64,000 nt of DNA from Puia dinghuensis (GCF_014642875.1 NZ_BMJC01000003.1:434001-498000); one strand, 5' to 3'. Shown: positions 10,501 through 18,697, counted from the stretch's first letter. The notes: generated by a model from the sequence alone, not told the origin. A program made the numbers and translations.

Positions 10501-10582
10501 GGAATCGGGCATCAACAGTACGACCAATCTTGAAGTGCTGATCCCGAAAACATTTGCCGGCGGCATCAAGGTCGGATTCTAG
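7505..10582 (+). CDS. SusC/RagA-family TonB-dependent outer-membrane receptor
   Basis: 1025 residues. Signal peptide 1-20; carboxypeptidase-like domain about 22-95 (HTITGTVTDANGVPVAGASV); SusC signature LNEVVVVAYGTQKKTNVTGS at about 103-122; plug domain to about 225 (RIRGIGSIYG, then PLWVIDGV and ILKDAVSTAPYGSRGANGVI); 22-strand beta-barrel ending GGIKVGF. With its SusD partner it forms a TonB-driven importer for oligosaccharides or other large nutrients. No sigma/anti-sigma or hybrid sensor gene is adjacent, and no glycoside hydrolase is linked, so the substrate cannot be read. SusD follows after 21 bp. Confidence 0.95.
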   Translation: MRRFLFFLCCFALLIDQVTAQNHTITGTVTDANGVPVAGASVSVKGTNRGTSTGTDGTFTVTAPSTAKTLVISAVNFATQEVDVSGKTTVGTIQMKPGTQQNLNEVVVVAYGTQKKTNVTGSVQTVSGTLVADKPFTSVDKELQGAVAGLQASSTSGAPGSATDIRIRGIGSIYGSASPLWVIDGVVATIADLSVNTTTANPLSTLNPDDIESITILKDAVSTAPYGSRGANGVILVTTKKGKAGKSKINVVAEVGQNSRAFDPSNKPLTTPQYQQVLRESIINAQFATNNAQADALITNPNFIGFPASWTKYNTNWLDAVSQTGNQTQLNMSLSGGSDKTTVYASAGYFNQKGTSIASDFQRFSGSLAVTHKASDRFTLTADINASNTAQHTPANGGAFANPVLASFFLMPWYTPRNPNGSFRYGASDTLGEFGLNGGIFNPIVQAAYNVNLEQQTAVRGNATGELKILDNLKVTSRMAGEYIAIQEDQYRNPFYGDGYADGGDASSNYTRVFTYTWSNFADWRQNINKDGDVYFDLKGGIEALDTKYYTLQASGHSFPKTLALQYLANTSTPTLASAWPEENSQFSEFAIGDLNYKDRYILSGSFRRDESSVFGVNNRWGSFYSVGGSWNINEEQFMKQQNLFNLLKLRASYGQTGNANGFGRYTALPTYGGTYSYQAVTYGGNYSGQPGLVPNNVGDSNLTWEKNNSFNIGLDFAVLKNRIDGTIEYYHRETTSLLSPVPFSLTSGFSSQNENIGSVVNKGIEVTINARPVVTRDFTWQIGFNIAHNINRVTALYQNKPIPFGDFNYTVGHDLQEFYLQQWAGVNTQTGAPQWYTDGTKKQITGGYDSAGLALNHSASPSVYGGLTNTFTYKGLSLDFQFYYNFGNYIFDSWYNYYNSDGQYYGVLNQFTTQLNAWKKPGDKTDVPQLLIGGNNLSNSPSTRWLYKGDFIRLRNLQLSYNLPADLMKKAKLGSISIYIRGTNLLTFGTDKNLPFDPESGINSTTNLEVLIPKTFAGGIKVGF

Positions 10583-10603
10583 ACTTGTACCTATTCCTAA
10601 AAA

Positions 10604-12031
10604 ATGAAAATCACGATCATGAATAACGCATTTCTTTATAAACATCTCCTCATCGTCCTTGCGGCGGGTACGATACTGGGGTCCTGTTCGAAGTCTTTTG
10701 TTACCAAGACGCCGTCCAACAATTTGCCTACCCCGGATGCGCTTAATTCGGCGAGCGCCCTTCAGAGCGACCTCAACGGGACGTATGCCGAGATCAGGAA
10801 TGTCGATCAGTTCGGCCGCGACTTCCTGGTGATCGGCGACCTGATGGCTGACAATACTTTTGTAGAGGCCCGGAATTCCGGCCGTTATCTTTATCAGTAT
10901 GCGGATGCCATACCGGTGACCGACCAGGTAACCCGGGATATGTGGGGGGAAAGCTATACCGGCATCCTTCGGTGCAACAATATCATCGATGCCAATGTCA
11001 GCGGCACCGACGCCATAAAGGCCCAGGCCTATGCCATCCGCGCCCTGCTTTATTTCAAACTGGTGAACATCTGGGCTACGCCGTATACGTCCGACAGCAG
11101 CGCGATGGGCGTTCCCCTGGTGTTGCATTACAATGTCACGGCAACACCCGCCCGCAGTTCGGTAGGGGCGGTCTACCGGCAGATCGTTAGCGATCTGACC
11201 AAGGCCTTCGCTACGGCGCCGGCTTATGTCAATTCGGTGACGCTGAGCAAATATGCCATCGAGGGGCTGCTTGCCCGGGTGTATATGTATATGGGCGACT
11301 ATACGGACGCGCTTACCGCGGCGAAGGATGTGATCAATAATGGCCCTTTCACCCTCGTGTCGGCTAACAGCTTCCTGAGCTTCTGGGCCAACCCCGGGGT
11401 TCATACCGATGCGGTGGAAGTGATGTTCGAGATCGACTGCGACCCGGTGAACAACAACGCGTTTGACGACCTTGGCGCCATCTATATCAACGGCTACCAG
11501 GATATCTACTGTTCTTCGCAATTAGCAGGCCTGTTCGACTCTACTGATGTGCGGCTCTTTCTGCTGATACAGGGCACTACCAAAAGCGGGGCGCTGGCCT
11601 ACCTCGTGAACAAGTTCCCGAACGCACAAAACAACGACCGGGACAACCTGAAGGTCATCCGGCTGGCAGAAGTCTACCTCATCGCCGCGGAGTCAGCCGC
11701 GAGATTGGGCCAGACCACCGCCGCACAGGGTTATGTCAACAGCGTCGCGCAGACAAGGGATGGCGCCTTTGGCGGGTATACCGATAGCGGCCCGGCGCTG
11801 ATCGCCGATATTGTGCAAGAGCGGCGCAAGGAGCTCGCTTTTGAAGGAGATCGGTTGTTCGACATGAACCGGCTTGGATTGCCTATCAACCGGGCCACGA
11901 ATAATGGATCTGTGGCGCAGGGTAATGGCCTGAGCATCGCCTATCCGAACGATTATCGCATTTCGCCTCTTCCGCAGCAGGAGCTGCTGGCGAATCCGAA
12001 TATTGCGAAGCAGCAGAATCCGGGGTACTAG
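10604..12031 (+). CDS. SusD/RagB-family nutrient-binding lipoprotein
   Basis: Surface lipoprotein that caps the SusC barrel and binds the nutrient. 475 residues; the signal ends in lipobox LGSC about residue 28. SusD features are present: an N-terminal TPR-rich part (TYAEIRNVDQFGRDF, MWGESYTGILRCNNII, AIRALLYFKLVNIWA), and a C-terminal part with RLAEVYLIAAESAAR, the ERRKELAFEGDRLFDMNR helix and PLPQQELLANP. ATG at 10604 or 10619 (MNNAF) are both possible starts. Cotranscribed with the SusC gene upstream, with a terminator following. Confidence 0.94.
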   Translation: MKITIMNNAFLYKHLLIVLAAGTILGSCSKSFVTKTPSNNLPTPDALNSASALQSDLNGTYAEIRNVDQFGRDFLVIGDLMADNTFVEARNSGRYLYQYADAIPVTDQVTRDMWGESYTGILRCNNIIDANVSGTDAIKAQAYAIRALLYFKLVNIWATPYTSDSSAMGVPLVLHYNVTATPARSSVGAVYRQIVSDLTKAFATAPAYVNSVTLSKYAIEGLLARVYMYMGDYTDALTAAKDVINNGPFTLVSANSFLSFWANPGVHTDAVEVMFEIDCDPVNNNAFDDLGAIYINGYQDIYCSSQLAGLFDSTDVRLFLLIQGTTKSGALAYLVNKFPNAQNNDRDNLKVIRLAEVYLIAAESAARLGQTTAAQGYVNSVAQTRDGAFGGYTDSGPALIADIVQERRKELAFEGDRLFDMNRLGLPINRATNNGSVAQGNGLSIAYPNDYRISPLPQQELLANPNIAKQQNPGY

Positions 12032-12059
12032 CGTTCCACAGAGTCTTACATAAACGCAA

Positions 12060-12084
12060 GAGCCGCTCATCAGGGCGGCTTTTG
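12060..12084 (+). terminator. Terminator after SusC/SusD operon
   Basis: AGCCGC (12061-12066), 8-nt loop, GCGGCT (12075-12080), then TTT. Short, but placed 29 bp after the SusD stop. Confidence 0.65.
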
Positions 12085-12096
12085 TAATTTCGTGAA

Positions 12097-13392
12097 ATGA
12101 AGCATTTACTTGGGTTGGTACTGTTAGTGACGGCGGCGCAGGCATTGGCGCAGACCCCGCGGGAGGATATCCATACCGATTTCGTGTTGTACAACCGGCG
12201 GGTGGCGTTGGAGAAAGACCTGCGTGACAGGGTCGTCGCCAAACATTTTTCGACGCCGCTGGACAGTAACTCGGAGGATGGTTACCTGTCCGGGTGTTGG
12301 GCCGTAGAGCAATTCCTTTTTGACTCGCCGGTGGTGATGCAGGGGTTCGACCATTTGTTTGCGGGCTACGACCAGCTCTCCTATGATACGAAGCGGGCCT
12401 TGCTGGAGGCCGTGTACGCAGTTGCGCCTCTCCGTTATCAGCAGCAGGTGGGCGCCGTGTTGGCGAAGGAAGCAGATGCCCGCCTCTTTGCGTTGTGCGC
12501 CGTTTATCTCTATCGGGCGGACAGGAGTGTGGAGCATGCGAATACGTTGAAGATAAAGATGGTTGAACAGTTTCCCGGCTATGACACAGTGGCCGTTCTG
12601 CGGGAATTGCAGGACTATCTGAGTTTTGTACGACCCAAGATGCCGGCCATCGGGGAATTGTTTGCTTACCGCGGGGCGACGGGTGTCAAGACGATCTATT
12701 CCTTCCAGCGATGGCACCGGGATTATCCGGGTCTGGCCATCGTCCAGAATGCGGATGGCAGTTTTGTGCGCGACGGCAACGGGCGGTTGCAGGTGTTCGA
12801 GCAATTAGCACGATCGGGACCGGGGCTGCCATACTTCCTCACCAATGGGAATACCCCGCAGGGAGTGTACAGTATCCAGGGGACGGCGGTGTCAGGAACG
12901 AACTACATCGGTCCGACCCCGAACCTGCAAATGCTGTTGCCCGGAGAGGGGAAATGGAGTGCTTATTTTCATGATGTGGATACAGCGGCGGGTGAGGCAG
13001 GACACTCCGCGACGGGTGAAGATTCACTACAGCGATACCGGGCATTGCTGCCGCCGGAATGGCGGGACTATTCGCCGATGATGGAAGCCTGGGCGGCGGG
13101 GGCCATCGGCCGGACGGAGATCATCGCCCATGGGACGACCATCGATCCGGACTATTTCAAAGGGCGGCCATTTTATCCCCTGACGCCGACGATGGGCTGT
13201 CTCTGTGCCAAGGAATTGTGGAACCCGACGACGGGGCATTTGCTGGTGAGCGAGCAGAACAACCTCGTGAACGCCTTTTTATCTACGCCGGGACAGAAGG
13301 GATTTCTCATCGTTATCAATGTGGATGATCAGCAGAAGGCAGTGAGCCGGGAGGAAATTGAAACCTTTATTAACAAAAACCCCCGGCGTTAG
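12097..13392 (+). CDS. Secreted protein with L,D-transpeptidase-like C-terminal motif, uncharacterised
   Basis: 431 residues with a signal peptide (MKHLLGLVLLVTAAQALA). I do not recognise a named family with certainty. The N-terminal ~200 residues are helical and repeat-poor. The C-terminal half contains GVYSIQGTA, then EIIAHGTTID and PTMGCLCAKELW. An HG followed some 25 residues later by a GC(L/I) cysteine resembles the HG...SxGC active site of YkuD-type L,D-transpeptidases, but the spacing and flanks are loose, so this is an inference. The gene is preceded by a terminator and is therefore probably transcribed on its own. Its 3' end overlaps the ssb terminator hairpin. Confidence 0.7.
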   Translation: MKHLLGLVLLVTAAQALAQTPREDIHTDFVLYNRRVALEKDLRDRVVAKHFSTPLDSNSEDGYLSGCWAVEQFLFDSPVVMQGFDHLFAGYDQLSYDTKRALLEAVYAVAPLRYQQQVGAVLAKEADARLFALCAVYLYRADRSVEHANTLKIKMVEQFPGYDTVAVLRELQDYLSFVRPKMPAIGELFAYRGATGVKTIYSFQRWHRDYPGLAIVQNADGSFVRDGNGRLQVFEQLARSGPGLPYFLTNGNTPQGVYSIQGTAVSGTNYIGPTPNLQMLLPGEGKWSAYFHDVDTAAGEAGHSATGEDSLQRYRALLPPEWRDYSPMMEAWAAGAIGRTEIIAHGTTIDPDYFKGRPFYPLTPTMGCLCAKELWNPTTGHLLVSEQNNLVNAFLSTPGQKGFLIVINVDDQQKAVSREEIETFINKNPRR

Positions 13393-13399
13393 CCGGGGG
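13371..13399 (-). terminator. Terminator of ssb, overlapping the convergent gene's end
   Basis: CCCCCGGC (13380-13387), loop GTTA, GCCGGGGG (13392-13399). Read on the minus strand it is followed by GTTTTTGTT. The stem covers the last codons and stop of the facing gene, so it may terminate in both directions. Confidence 0.8.
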
Positions 13400-13409
13400 G
13401 TAACAACTC

Positions 13410-13847
13410 TTAGAAAGGAAGATCATCGATTGGCTCGGTGATGTCGCCTGCTGAGGGAACCCTCGTTGCGCCGGCCGGAGAAGAAGCGTATCCTTCGGAG
13501 CCACCGGAATAGCCGCCACCCCCTTCGGAGCCTCTGCTCCCCAGCAGTTGGACGGTTTGTACGCGCAGGGTCAGGGAGACGCCCGTCGTTCCGTCGTTCT
13601 TGGGATAGGTTCTTACTTCAGGAGTGCCTTCAGCATATACCTGGGTGCCTTTTTTGAGATAGGGGGCAATTCCCGTTCTATCTGTCCAGTATGCACATTC
13701 CACCCAAATCGTTTTATCTTTCTGATTGCCCTGGGCATCGCGGAATTTCTCGGTGTGCGCCACGTTGAAATTAATCACGTTCTTTCCATTCACCATATTG
13801 GTGACACAGTCTTTTCCCAGGTTGCCGATTACTTGGAGCTTAATCAT
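13410..13847 (-). CDS. ssb: Single-stranded DNA-binding protein
   Basis: 145 residues. An OB-fold spans about 1-103 (MIKLQVIGNLGKDC, NGKNVINFNVAH, TIWVECAYW, KGTQVYAEG). It is followed by a Gly/Ser-rich flexible linker and an acidic tip ending DDLPF, the peptide that docks replication and repair partners. Binds and protects single-stranded DNA as a tetramer. Length is on the short side but normal for Bacteroidota. Monocistronic, divergent from the histidine-kinase gene, with its own terminator. Confidence 0.96.
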   Translation of the reverse strand: MIKLQVIGNLGKDCVTNMVNGKNVINFNVAHTEKFRDAQGNQKDKTIWVECAYWTDRTGIAPYLKKGTQVYAEGTPEVRTYPKNDGTTGVSLTLRVQTVQLLGSRGSEGGGGYSGGSEGYASSPAGATRVPSAGDITEPIDDLPF

Positions 13848-13932
13848 ATATATAAAGTTTGTCTAAGGGCCCAATTTACAGCTTTTATGGGTGGGAGGCG
13901 GCAAAGTTATCCGAAAGTTACGCACGGAGGCG

Positions 13933-14005
13933 GAGCGCCAATGGCTCAATGGGGATGACCGGTGGCGGCCGGGGGAGCGTCAACGGCTCAATCCGGGACG
14001 ACCGG
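13933..14005 (+). repeat. Two-copy imperfect direct repeat in ssb/kinase intergenic region
   Basis: Copy 1 is 13933-13962 and copy 2 is 13975-14005. Both begin GAGCG, share GGCTCAAT in the middle and end GACCGG, with a few substitutions and one inserted base. The unit is about 42 nt and GC-rich. The 13848-14061 gap holds no other gene. Confidence 0.6.
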
Positions 14006-14061
14006 CAGGGCGAAAACCAGCAGGTTTAGTAACTTTAGGGGAGAGCCCTTCCAGGGTGTAC

Positions 14062-16167
14062 ATGAGAAGAATTCTGGTCATATCAGTGTTGTTGCTTGCC
14101 GGGACGGTGAGGTCATGGGCCACACCGGGAGACTCTGCCGTGTACAAGCGGATCGACAGCCTTAACGAAAAGGCCGTCAGGTGGGTACGGTTTGATAAAT
14201 GGGGAATGCCGATGGACACGAGCAACTGCTATGCCGTAGAAGCTTTGCGCGAGTCCAGAAAAATAGGTTATACGCATGGCATCGCCCAGGCCCTGGCCTG
14301 CCAGGCATTTGTTATGAATATGCATGCCAATGATTTCCCGCGGGCCGAGCAGCTGGCACGGGAGTCGTTGGAATGGTATGACCAGACGGATGACAAAAAA
14401 GGGATCACACTGGCGCACTATGTGCTGGGTTTTGCCCTTTTTGCGCAGAGCCGGTTTGACGAAGCCCTGCGGCATTATGATCTGGCAATAGCATATGCCA
14501 ACCGGTCGGGTGCAAAGCTGGAAGCGATCTACATGCTAACGCTGGAGGGGGAGGCCTATCGGGAGAGAGGCGATTACGAGAAAGCCTTCGACATCCTGCG
14601 CCATGCGGCCCGGTGGGCCGAGACCATCCATGTACCCGACGTGGCAAAAAAGCAATACCTGTCGCTGGCAGGGTTGTTCATACAGATAGAGGACTACAGT
14701 ACGGCAGAAAGATATTTTCACCTGGGGTTGGGCGGGAAAGGGCCGGGCCAGACGGATTATTGGGATCTGATGGTTTATGCCGAACTGCTGACGCGACAGC
14801 ACAAATTCGACAGCGCCCTGTATTATTATGGAAAATTCGACAGTGCGCACCTGGCGCCGACAATACTCCGAAGCTACCTGGTGAGCAAGGGAGAGTACTA
14901 TCTCTATCGATCGGAGTATGCGACGGCCCTGCCCTATCTGTTAAAGAGTCTTGCCTATCAGCGACAGATGAACGATCGCAACCAGATGATGCGCTGTCTG
15001 CAGGATATCTCGCGCACGTATTATGGGCTGCACCGGGATGCGGATGCATTCCGCTATGCGCGGGAAGGGTTGCAGATAGCGATACAGACGGATGCCCGCC
15101 AGAATATCCGGGACGGGTGCCAGCAGCTCTATCTCCTGCACGACCGGGAAGGGCGGACGGACAGCGCCTACGCCTACTATCGCCGGTACATCGTCTTGAA
15201 AGATAGTGTGCTGAATGACCAGACCAAGGGGAAGTTTGCGTCCTATGACTATGAGCAGCAAATAAAACTGCAGAATAAGGAGAAACAACTGCTGGAGGTC
15301 TGTCTGCGGGAGGAGATGCTGACCAAGAACCTGCTGATCCTGGGCATCTTTGTGCTCCTCCTGCTGAGCCTGGTCTATGTCTGGATCATCCGGCTCAAGC
15401 GGAGGAATGAGGCCCATCGCCGCAAACGGGCCGAGGACGAGCTGGAGATACAGCGGCTGGAGGGAGAACGTTCGAAGGCGGCATTGCAGCAACGCGCCAA
15501 GGAGCTGGAAGTACAGGCATTGCGCTCGCAGATGAACCCGCATTTCATCTTCAACTGTCTCAACGCCATCAACCGGTTTATCCTTGGGCATGAGACGGAG
15601 GCCGCGTCCGATTACCTTACGAAATTCTCCCGGCTGATGCGCATGATCATGAACCATTCGCGTCACAGCACGATCACCCTTGCCGATGAGATAGAAGTAT
15701 TGCAGCTTTACCTGGATATGGAGCGGCTACGGTTCAAGGATGCTTTCGACTACCGCATCGATGTGGAGGAAGACCTGGACACCGAAGATATCCGTATCCC
15801 GCCGCTGCTGATACAGCCCTTTGTCGAGAATGCCGTGTGGCATGGGCTGATGCATAAGGAAGAGCGGGGTTTCCTGTCGATCCGCATGCGGTTGAAGGAC
15901 GGTGCGCTCACCTGTATCATTCGGGACAATGGCATCGGGCGGAAGCAGGCGGGGCTGCTGAAGAGTAAATCTGCGGAGAAACATAAATCGATGGGGTTGC
16001 AGATAACGGCCGAACGCATGGCCCTGTTGACGGGCTCCGGGGAGATGCAACATTTTTTCCAGATAGACGACCTTTATGAGGACACGGGTCTTCCCGCCGG
16101 GACACAGGTGACCCTGACAATAAAGATCGATCAGCTCGCAGAAGAGCCGGTAAAACCTATCTCATGA
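14062..16167 (+). CDS. TPR-containing sensor histidine kinase (LytS/YehU-type)
   Basis: 701 residues. Signal peptide 1-20; a periplasmic sensor of tetratricopeptide repeats from about 35 to 400 (for example LAHYVLGFALFAQSRFDEAL and EAYRERGDYEKAFDILRHAA); one membrane helix at about 423-443; a coiled-coil linker; a His-kinase domain with QMNPHFIFN, phospho-acceptor His494; and a HATPase with PFVENAVWHG and DNGIGRKQ. The start is the ATG at 14062 because it gives a clean signal peptide. Its stop overlaps the ATG of the LytTR regulator by 4 bp, so the two are translationally coupled and form one two-component system. Signal unknown. Confidence 0.93.
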   Translation: MRRILVISVLLLAGTVRSWATPGDSAVYKRIDSLNEKAVRWVRFDKWGMPMDTSNCYAVEALRESRKIGYTHGIAQALACQAFVMNMHANDFPRAEQLARESLEWYDQTDDKKGITLAHYVLGFALFAQSRFDEALRHYDLAIAYANRSGAKLEAIYMLTLEGEAYRERGDYEKAFDILRHAARWAETIHVPDVAKKQYLSLAGLFIQIEDYSTAERYFHLGLGGKGPGQTDYWDLMVYAELLTRQHKFDSALYYYGKFDSAHLAPTILRSYLVSKGEYYLYRSEYATALPYLLKSLAYQRQMNDRNQMMRCLQDISRTYYGLHRDADAFRYAREGLQIAIQTDARQNIRDGCQQLYLLHDREGRTDSAYAYYRRYIVLKDSVLNDQTKGKFASYDYEQQIKLQNKEKQLLEVCLREEMLTKNLLILGIFVLLLLSLVYVWIIRLKRRNEAHRRKRAEDELEIQRLEGERSKAALQQRAKELEVQALRSQMNPHFIFNCLNAINRFILGHETEAASDYLTKFSRLMRMIMNHSRHSTITLADEIEVLQLYLDMERLRFKDAFDYRIDVEEDLDTEDIRIPPLLIQPFVENAVWHGLMHKEERGFLSIRMRLKDGALTCIIRDNGIGRKQAGLLKSKSAEKHKSMGLQITAERMALLTGSGEMQHFFQIDDLYEDTGLPAGTQVTLTIKIDQLAEEPVKPIS

Positions 16168-16916
16168 TCAAAGCAATCATTGTAGACGACGAGCCCTATT
16201 GTTGTGAGACCCTTTCCATTCTGCTGGCCCGGTACTGCCCGCAGGTGGAGGTGGCCGGGGTATTTCATTCGGGACACCAGGCCCTGGAGTCCATTCGGGA
16301 ACAAAAACCCCAGTTGCTGTTTCTCGACATCGAGATGCCGCGGATGAACGGTTTCGAATTGCTGGAGAAGGTGAAAGACCTGAATTTCGAGCTCATCTTT
16401 ACGACGAGCTATGATCAATATGCCATAAAGGCGATCCGCTTCAGCGCGTTGGACTATCTTTTGAAGCCCATCGACCGCGAAGAGCTGCAGTTGTCCATAC
16501 AGAAGGCAGAGCAGCGCTTGCAGGCTCCCCTTCCCCAGCAGATAGACCTGCTTCTGCAGAAGTTGGCCAGTCCCACCGGTCTTTTTAGCAAGATCGCGAT
16601 CCCGACCATGGAAGGGTTGCAGATGGTGGCGGTGGACACCATCGTCCATTGCGTCTCCGATAGCAATTACACGATACTGACGTTGAAAGACCGCCAGAAG
16701 GTGGTGGCGTCGCGCACCTTAAAAGAAATAGAAGAGCTGCTGGAAGACTATAGTTTTTTGCGCGTCCATCATTCCAATCTTGTCAATTTGAATGAAGTGA
16801 ACAAGTATATAAAGGGCGAGGGCGGTTATCTTGTCATGTCTGATGGGTCGTCTATCAACGTCAGCCGCAGCAGAAAAGAAGGATTGTTAAAGCGCCTGCA
16901 ACCAAACAGACCTTAA
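16164..16916 (+). CDS. LytTR-family response regulator
   Basis: 250 residues. Receiver domain about 3-118 with acidic pocket DDE, phospho-accepting Asp55 in LFLDIEMPRMNG, and the conserved KP in LLKPIDR. LytTR DNA-binding domain about 145-248 (RTLKEIEELL, FLRVHHSNLVNL, then INVSRSRKEGLLKRL). Partner of the kinase immediately upstream (ATGA overlap). LytTR regulators bind paired imperfect direct repeats. The only gene downstream on this strand is the small PepSY-like secreted protein 124 bp away, a possible but unproven target. Confidence 0.95.
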   Translation: MIKAIIVDDEPYCCETLSILLARYCPQVEVAGVFHSGHQALESIREQKPQLLFLDIEMPRMNGFELLEKVKDLNFELIFTTSYDQYAIKAIRFSALDYLLKPIDREELQLSIQKAEQRLQAPLPQQIDLLLQKLASPTGLFSKIAIPTMEGLQMVAVDTIVHCVSDSNYTILTLKDRQKVVASRTLKEIEELLEDYSFLRVHHSNLVNLNEVNKYIKGEGGYLVMSDGSSINVSRSRKEGLLKRLQPNRP

Positions 16917-17040
16917 TCGCCAACTACTCACCCGCGCCGCTTGATGAATCCCCCATTACAACCAGTTACGTGTTTTGGCTGACGCCGTGGATAGTGCCGG
17001 ATTAGCTTTGTTTCATTATTTCACAAGTAAAACTGAAATT

Positions 17041-17523
17041 ATGAAAAAGCTATTGGGAACACTGCTGGCAGGGCTGTTCTGTCTTGCCGGTGTGAGCACG
17101 CGCGCGCAGGTATCGGGTAATACTTCTATATTGAATGTACATGCCATCGGCGCGGACGCTGCGGCCGTTAGGGCATCGCGGGATTTCTGGAGCCGCGTGG
17201 GCGAGCAGAAAGGGGAGCAATGGTATAAATTACAGGTGGGTTACCAGGCCGAGTATACCGATGGACCTGTAAAAGGTGTCTATCTGTATGACAAGAAAGG
17301 CAACTGGATATACAGCATCCTCACGTATGGCGAGGACAGGCTGCCCCAGGAAGTCCGGCAGCTGGTGCGGAGCACATATTATGACTTTAGCATCAATTGG
17401 GTAAAGGAGGTGAGCGACGCGCAAAACCTTGTATACGTGGTACATATGGAAAGTGATAAGGCCTGGAAAGAGGTAGCCGTGCAGGATGGCGAGATGCGGG
17501 TGTTGCACGCGTTTGTTAAATGA
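17041..17523 (+). CDS. Small secreted PepSY-like protein
   Basis: 160 residues: signal peptide MKKLLGTLLAGLFCLAGVSTRA, then a mature part rich in short beta-strands (WYKLQVGYQAEYTDGPVKGV, YLYDKKGNWIYSILTYG), followed by a helix LPQEVRQLVRSTYYD and two further strands. This helix-and-sheet order resembles the PepSY-like fold of small periplasmic Bacteroidota proteins. Function unknown. A TAGCTTTG box at 17003-17010 upstream fits the -7 consensus but lacks a properly spaced -33 element. Confidence 0.75.
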   Translation: MKKLLGTLLAGLFCLAGVSTRAQVSGNTSILNVHAIGADAAAVRASRDFWSRVGEQKGEQWYKLQVGYQAEYTDGPVKGVYLYDKKGNWIYSILTYGEDRLPQEVRQLVRSTYYDFSINWVKEVSDAQNLVYVVHMESDKAWKEVAVQDGEMRVLHAFVK

Positions 17524-17543
17524 GTGGAAGAGACGTAAATTTG
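17512..17543 (+). promoter_or_regulatory. Consensus promoter for mnmA
   Basis: TTTG (17512-17515), exactly 20 nt, then TAAATTTG (17536-17543): a full match to the Bacteroidota promoter consensus. It begins inside the last codons of the upstream gene and ends 20 nt before the mnmA ATG. Confidence 0.65.
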
Positions 17544-17563
17544 CAGCTTGTAATTTTTTAATT

Positions 17564-18670
17564 ATGAGCAGGAAAGGCAAGGTGTTGGTAGCAATGAGTG
17601 GTGGTATCGACAGTACCATTACGGCGTTGATGTTGCATGATCAGGGGTATGAAGTCGTGGGTATCACCATGAAGACCTGGGATTATGCCAGTGCGGGCGC
17701 TACGAAGAAAGAGACCGGATGTTGCAACCTGGACAGTTTCAATGACGCGCGGATGGCCGCGGTGCAGCATGGGTTTCCGCATTTCGTACTGGATATCCGC
17801 GAGGAGTTCGGCGGTTTTGTGATCGAGAATTTTGTCGACGAGTATCTTGCTGGCCGTACGCCTAATCCCTGCGTGCTTTGCAATACCCATATCAAATGGC
17901 GGGCGTTGCTGAAGCGGGCGGATGCCATGGATTGCGAATATATTGCTACAGGGCATTATGGCATCGTCCGTCAGCATACCAATGGCCGGTATACGATCGC
18001 CAAAGGCGTGGATGAAACAAAGGATCAGAGCTATGTGTTGTGGGGGCTGCAGCAGGACCTGCTGAGCCGGACGCTGTTGCCGCTTGGGCCTTACCGTAAG
18101 ACGGAGATCAGGCAGATGGCGCTCGACTATGGTTATCCCGAACTGGCCAAAAAGAGCGAAAGTTACGAGATCTGTTTTGTGCCCGACAATGACTACCGCG
18201 GATTTTTGAAGCGCCGCGTTGATGGATTGGAAGCGCGGGTGGCGGGTGGCAATTTTGTCGACAAGCACGGTAATATCCTTGGACAGCATAAGGGTTATCC
18301 TTTTTATACCATCGGGCAGCGGAAAGGGTTGGATATTGCGCTTGGCAAGCCGGTGTATGTGACGGCGATCGAGCCCGGGTCGAATACGGTGGTGCTGGGG
18401 GATGAAGAAGACCTCGACCGGCAGGAGATGTTTGTCGGGAAGATCAATTGGATGAAATATGATGGGGTGTCGGCCGGGATGGAGACGATGACGAAGATCA
18501 GGTATAAGGATAAGGGGACACTTAGCAACCTTTATCCGGATGGGGCCGCCGACCGGGTGCGGGTGCTGTTCTATGAGAAGGCCAAGAGCATCGCCCCGGG
18601 TCAGAGTGCGGTCTTTTATGAAGGGGATGAGGTCATCGGGGGTGGTATAATACAAAAAGGGGGGCAATAA
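17564..18670 (+). CDS. mnmA: tRNA-specific 2-thiouridylase MnmA
   Basis: Makes 2-thiouridine at wobble U34 of tRNA-Glu/Gln/Lys, taking sulfur from a persulfide relay. 368 residues: PP-loop SGGIDS at 12-17; first catalytic cysteine in TPNPCVLCN; GHYGIV; KDQSYVLWGL; second cysteine in YEICFVPD; and a C-terminal beta-barrel (YTIGQRKGL, then FYEGDEVIGGGII). The ATG at 17564 gives the family N terminus; an in-frame start at 17486 lies within the previous gene. Transcribed from its own promoter and ended by a hairpin that embraces the stop codon. Confidence 0.95.
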   Translation: MSRKGKVLVAMSGGIDSTITALMLHDQGYEVVGITMKTWDYASAGATKKETGCCNLDSFNDARMAAVQHGFPHFVLDIREEFGGFVIENFVDEYLAGRTPNPCVLCNTHIKWRALLKRADAMDCEYIATGHYGIVRQHTNGRYTIAKGVDETKDQSYVLWGLQQDLLSRTLLPLGPYRKTEIRQMALDYGYPELAKKSESYEICFVPDNDYRGFLKRRVDGLEARVAGGNFVDKHGNILGQHKGYPFYTIGQRKGLDIALGKPVYVTAIEPGSNTVVLGDEEDLDRQEMFVGKINWMKYDGVSAGMETMTKIRYKDKGTLSNLYPDGAADRVRVLFYEKAKSIAPGQSAVFYEGDEVIGGGIIQKGGQ

Positions 18671-18682
18671 ATTGCCCCTTTT
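18661..18682 (+). terminator. Terminator overlapping the mnmA stop codon
   Basis: GGGGCAA (18661-18667), loop TAAA, TTGCCCC (18672-18678), TTTT. The TAA stop sits in the loop. Confidence 0.8.
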
Positions 18683-18697
18683 GCCGTTACAAGAGGC

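Noticed and set aside
8579-11521. 980-codon minus-strand open frame opposite the SusC and SusD genes
   Set aside because: It spans two well-identified genes and the gap between them, has no domain or signal sequence, and is the reverse-strand shadow expected in GC-rich coding DNA.
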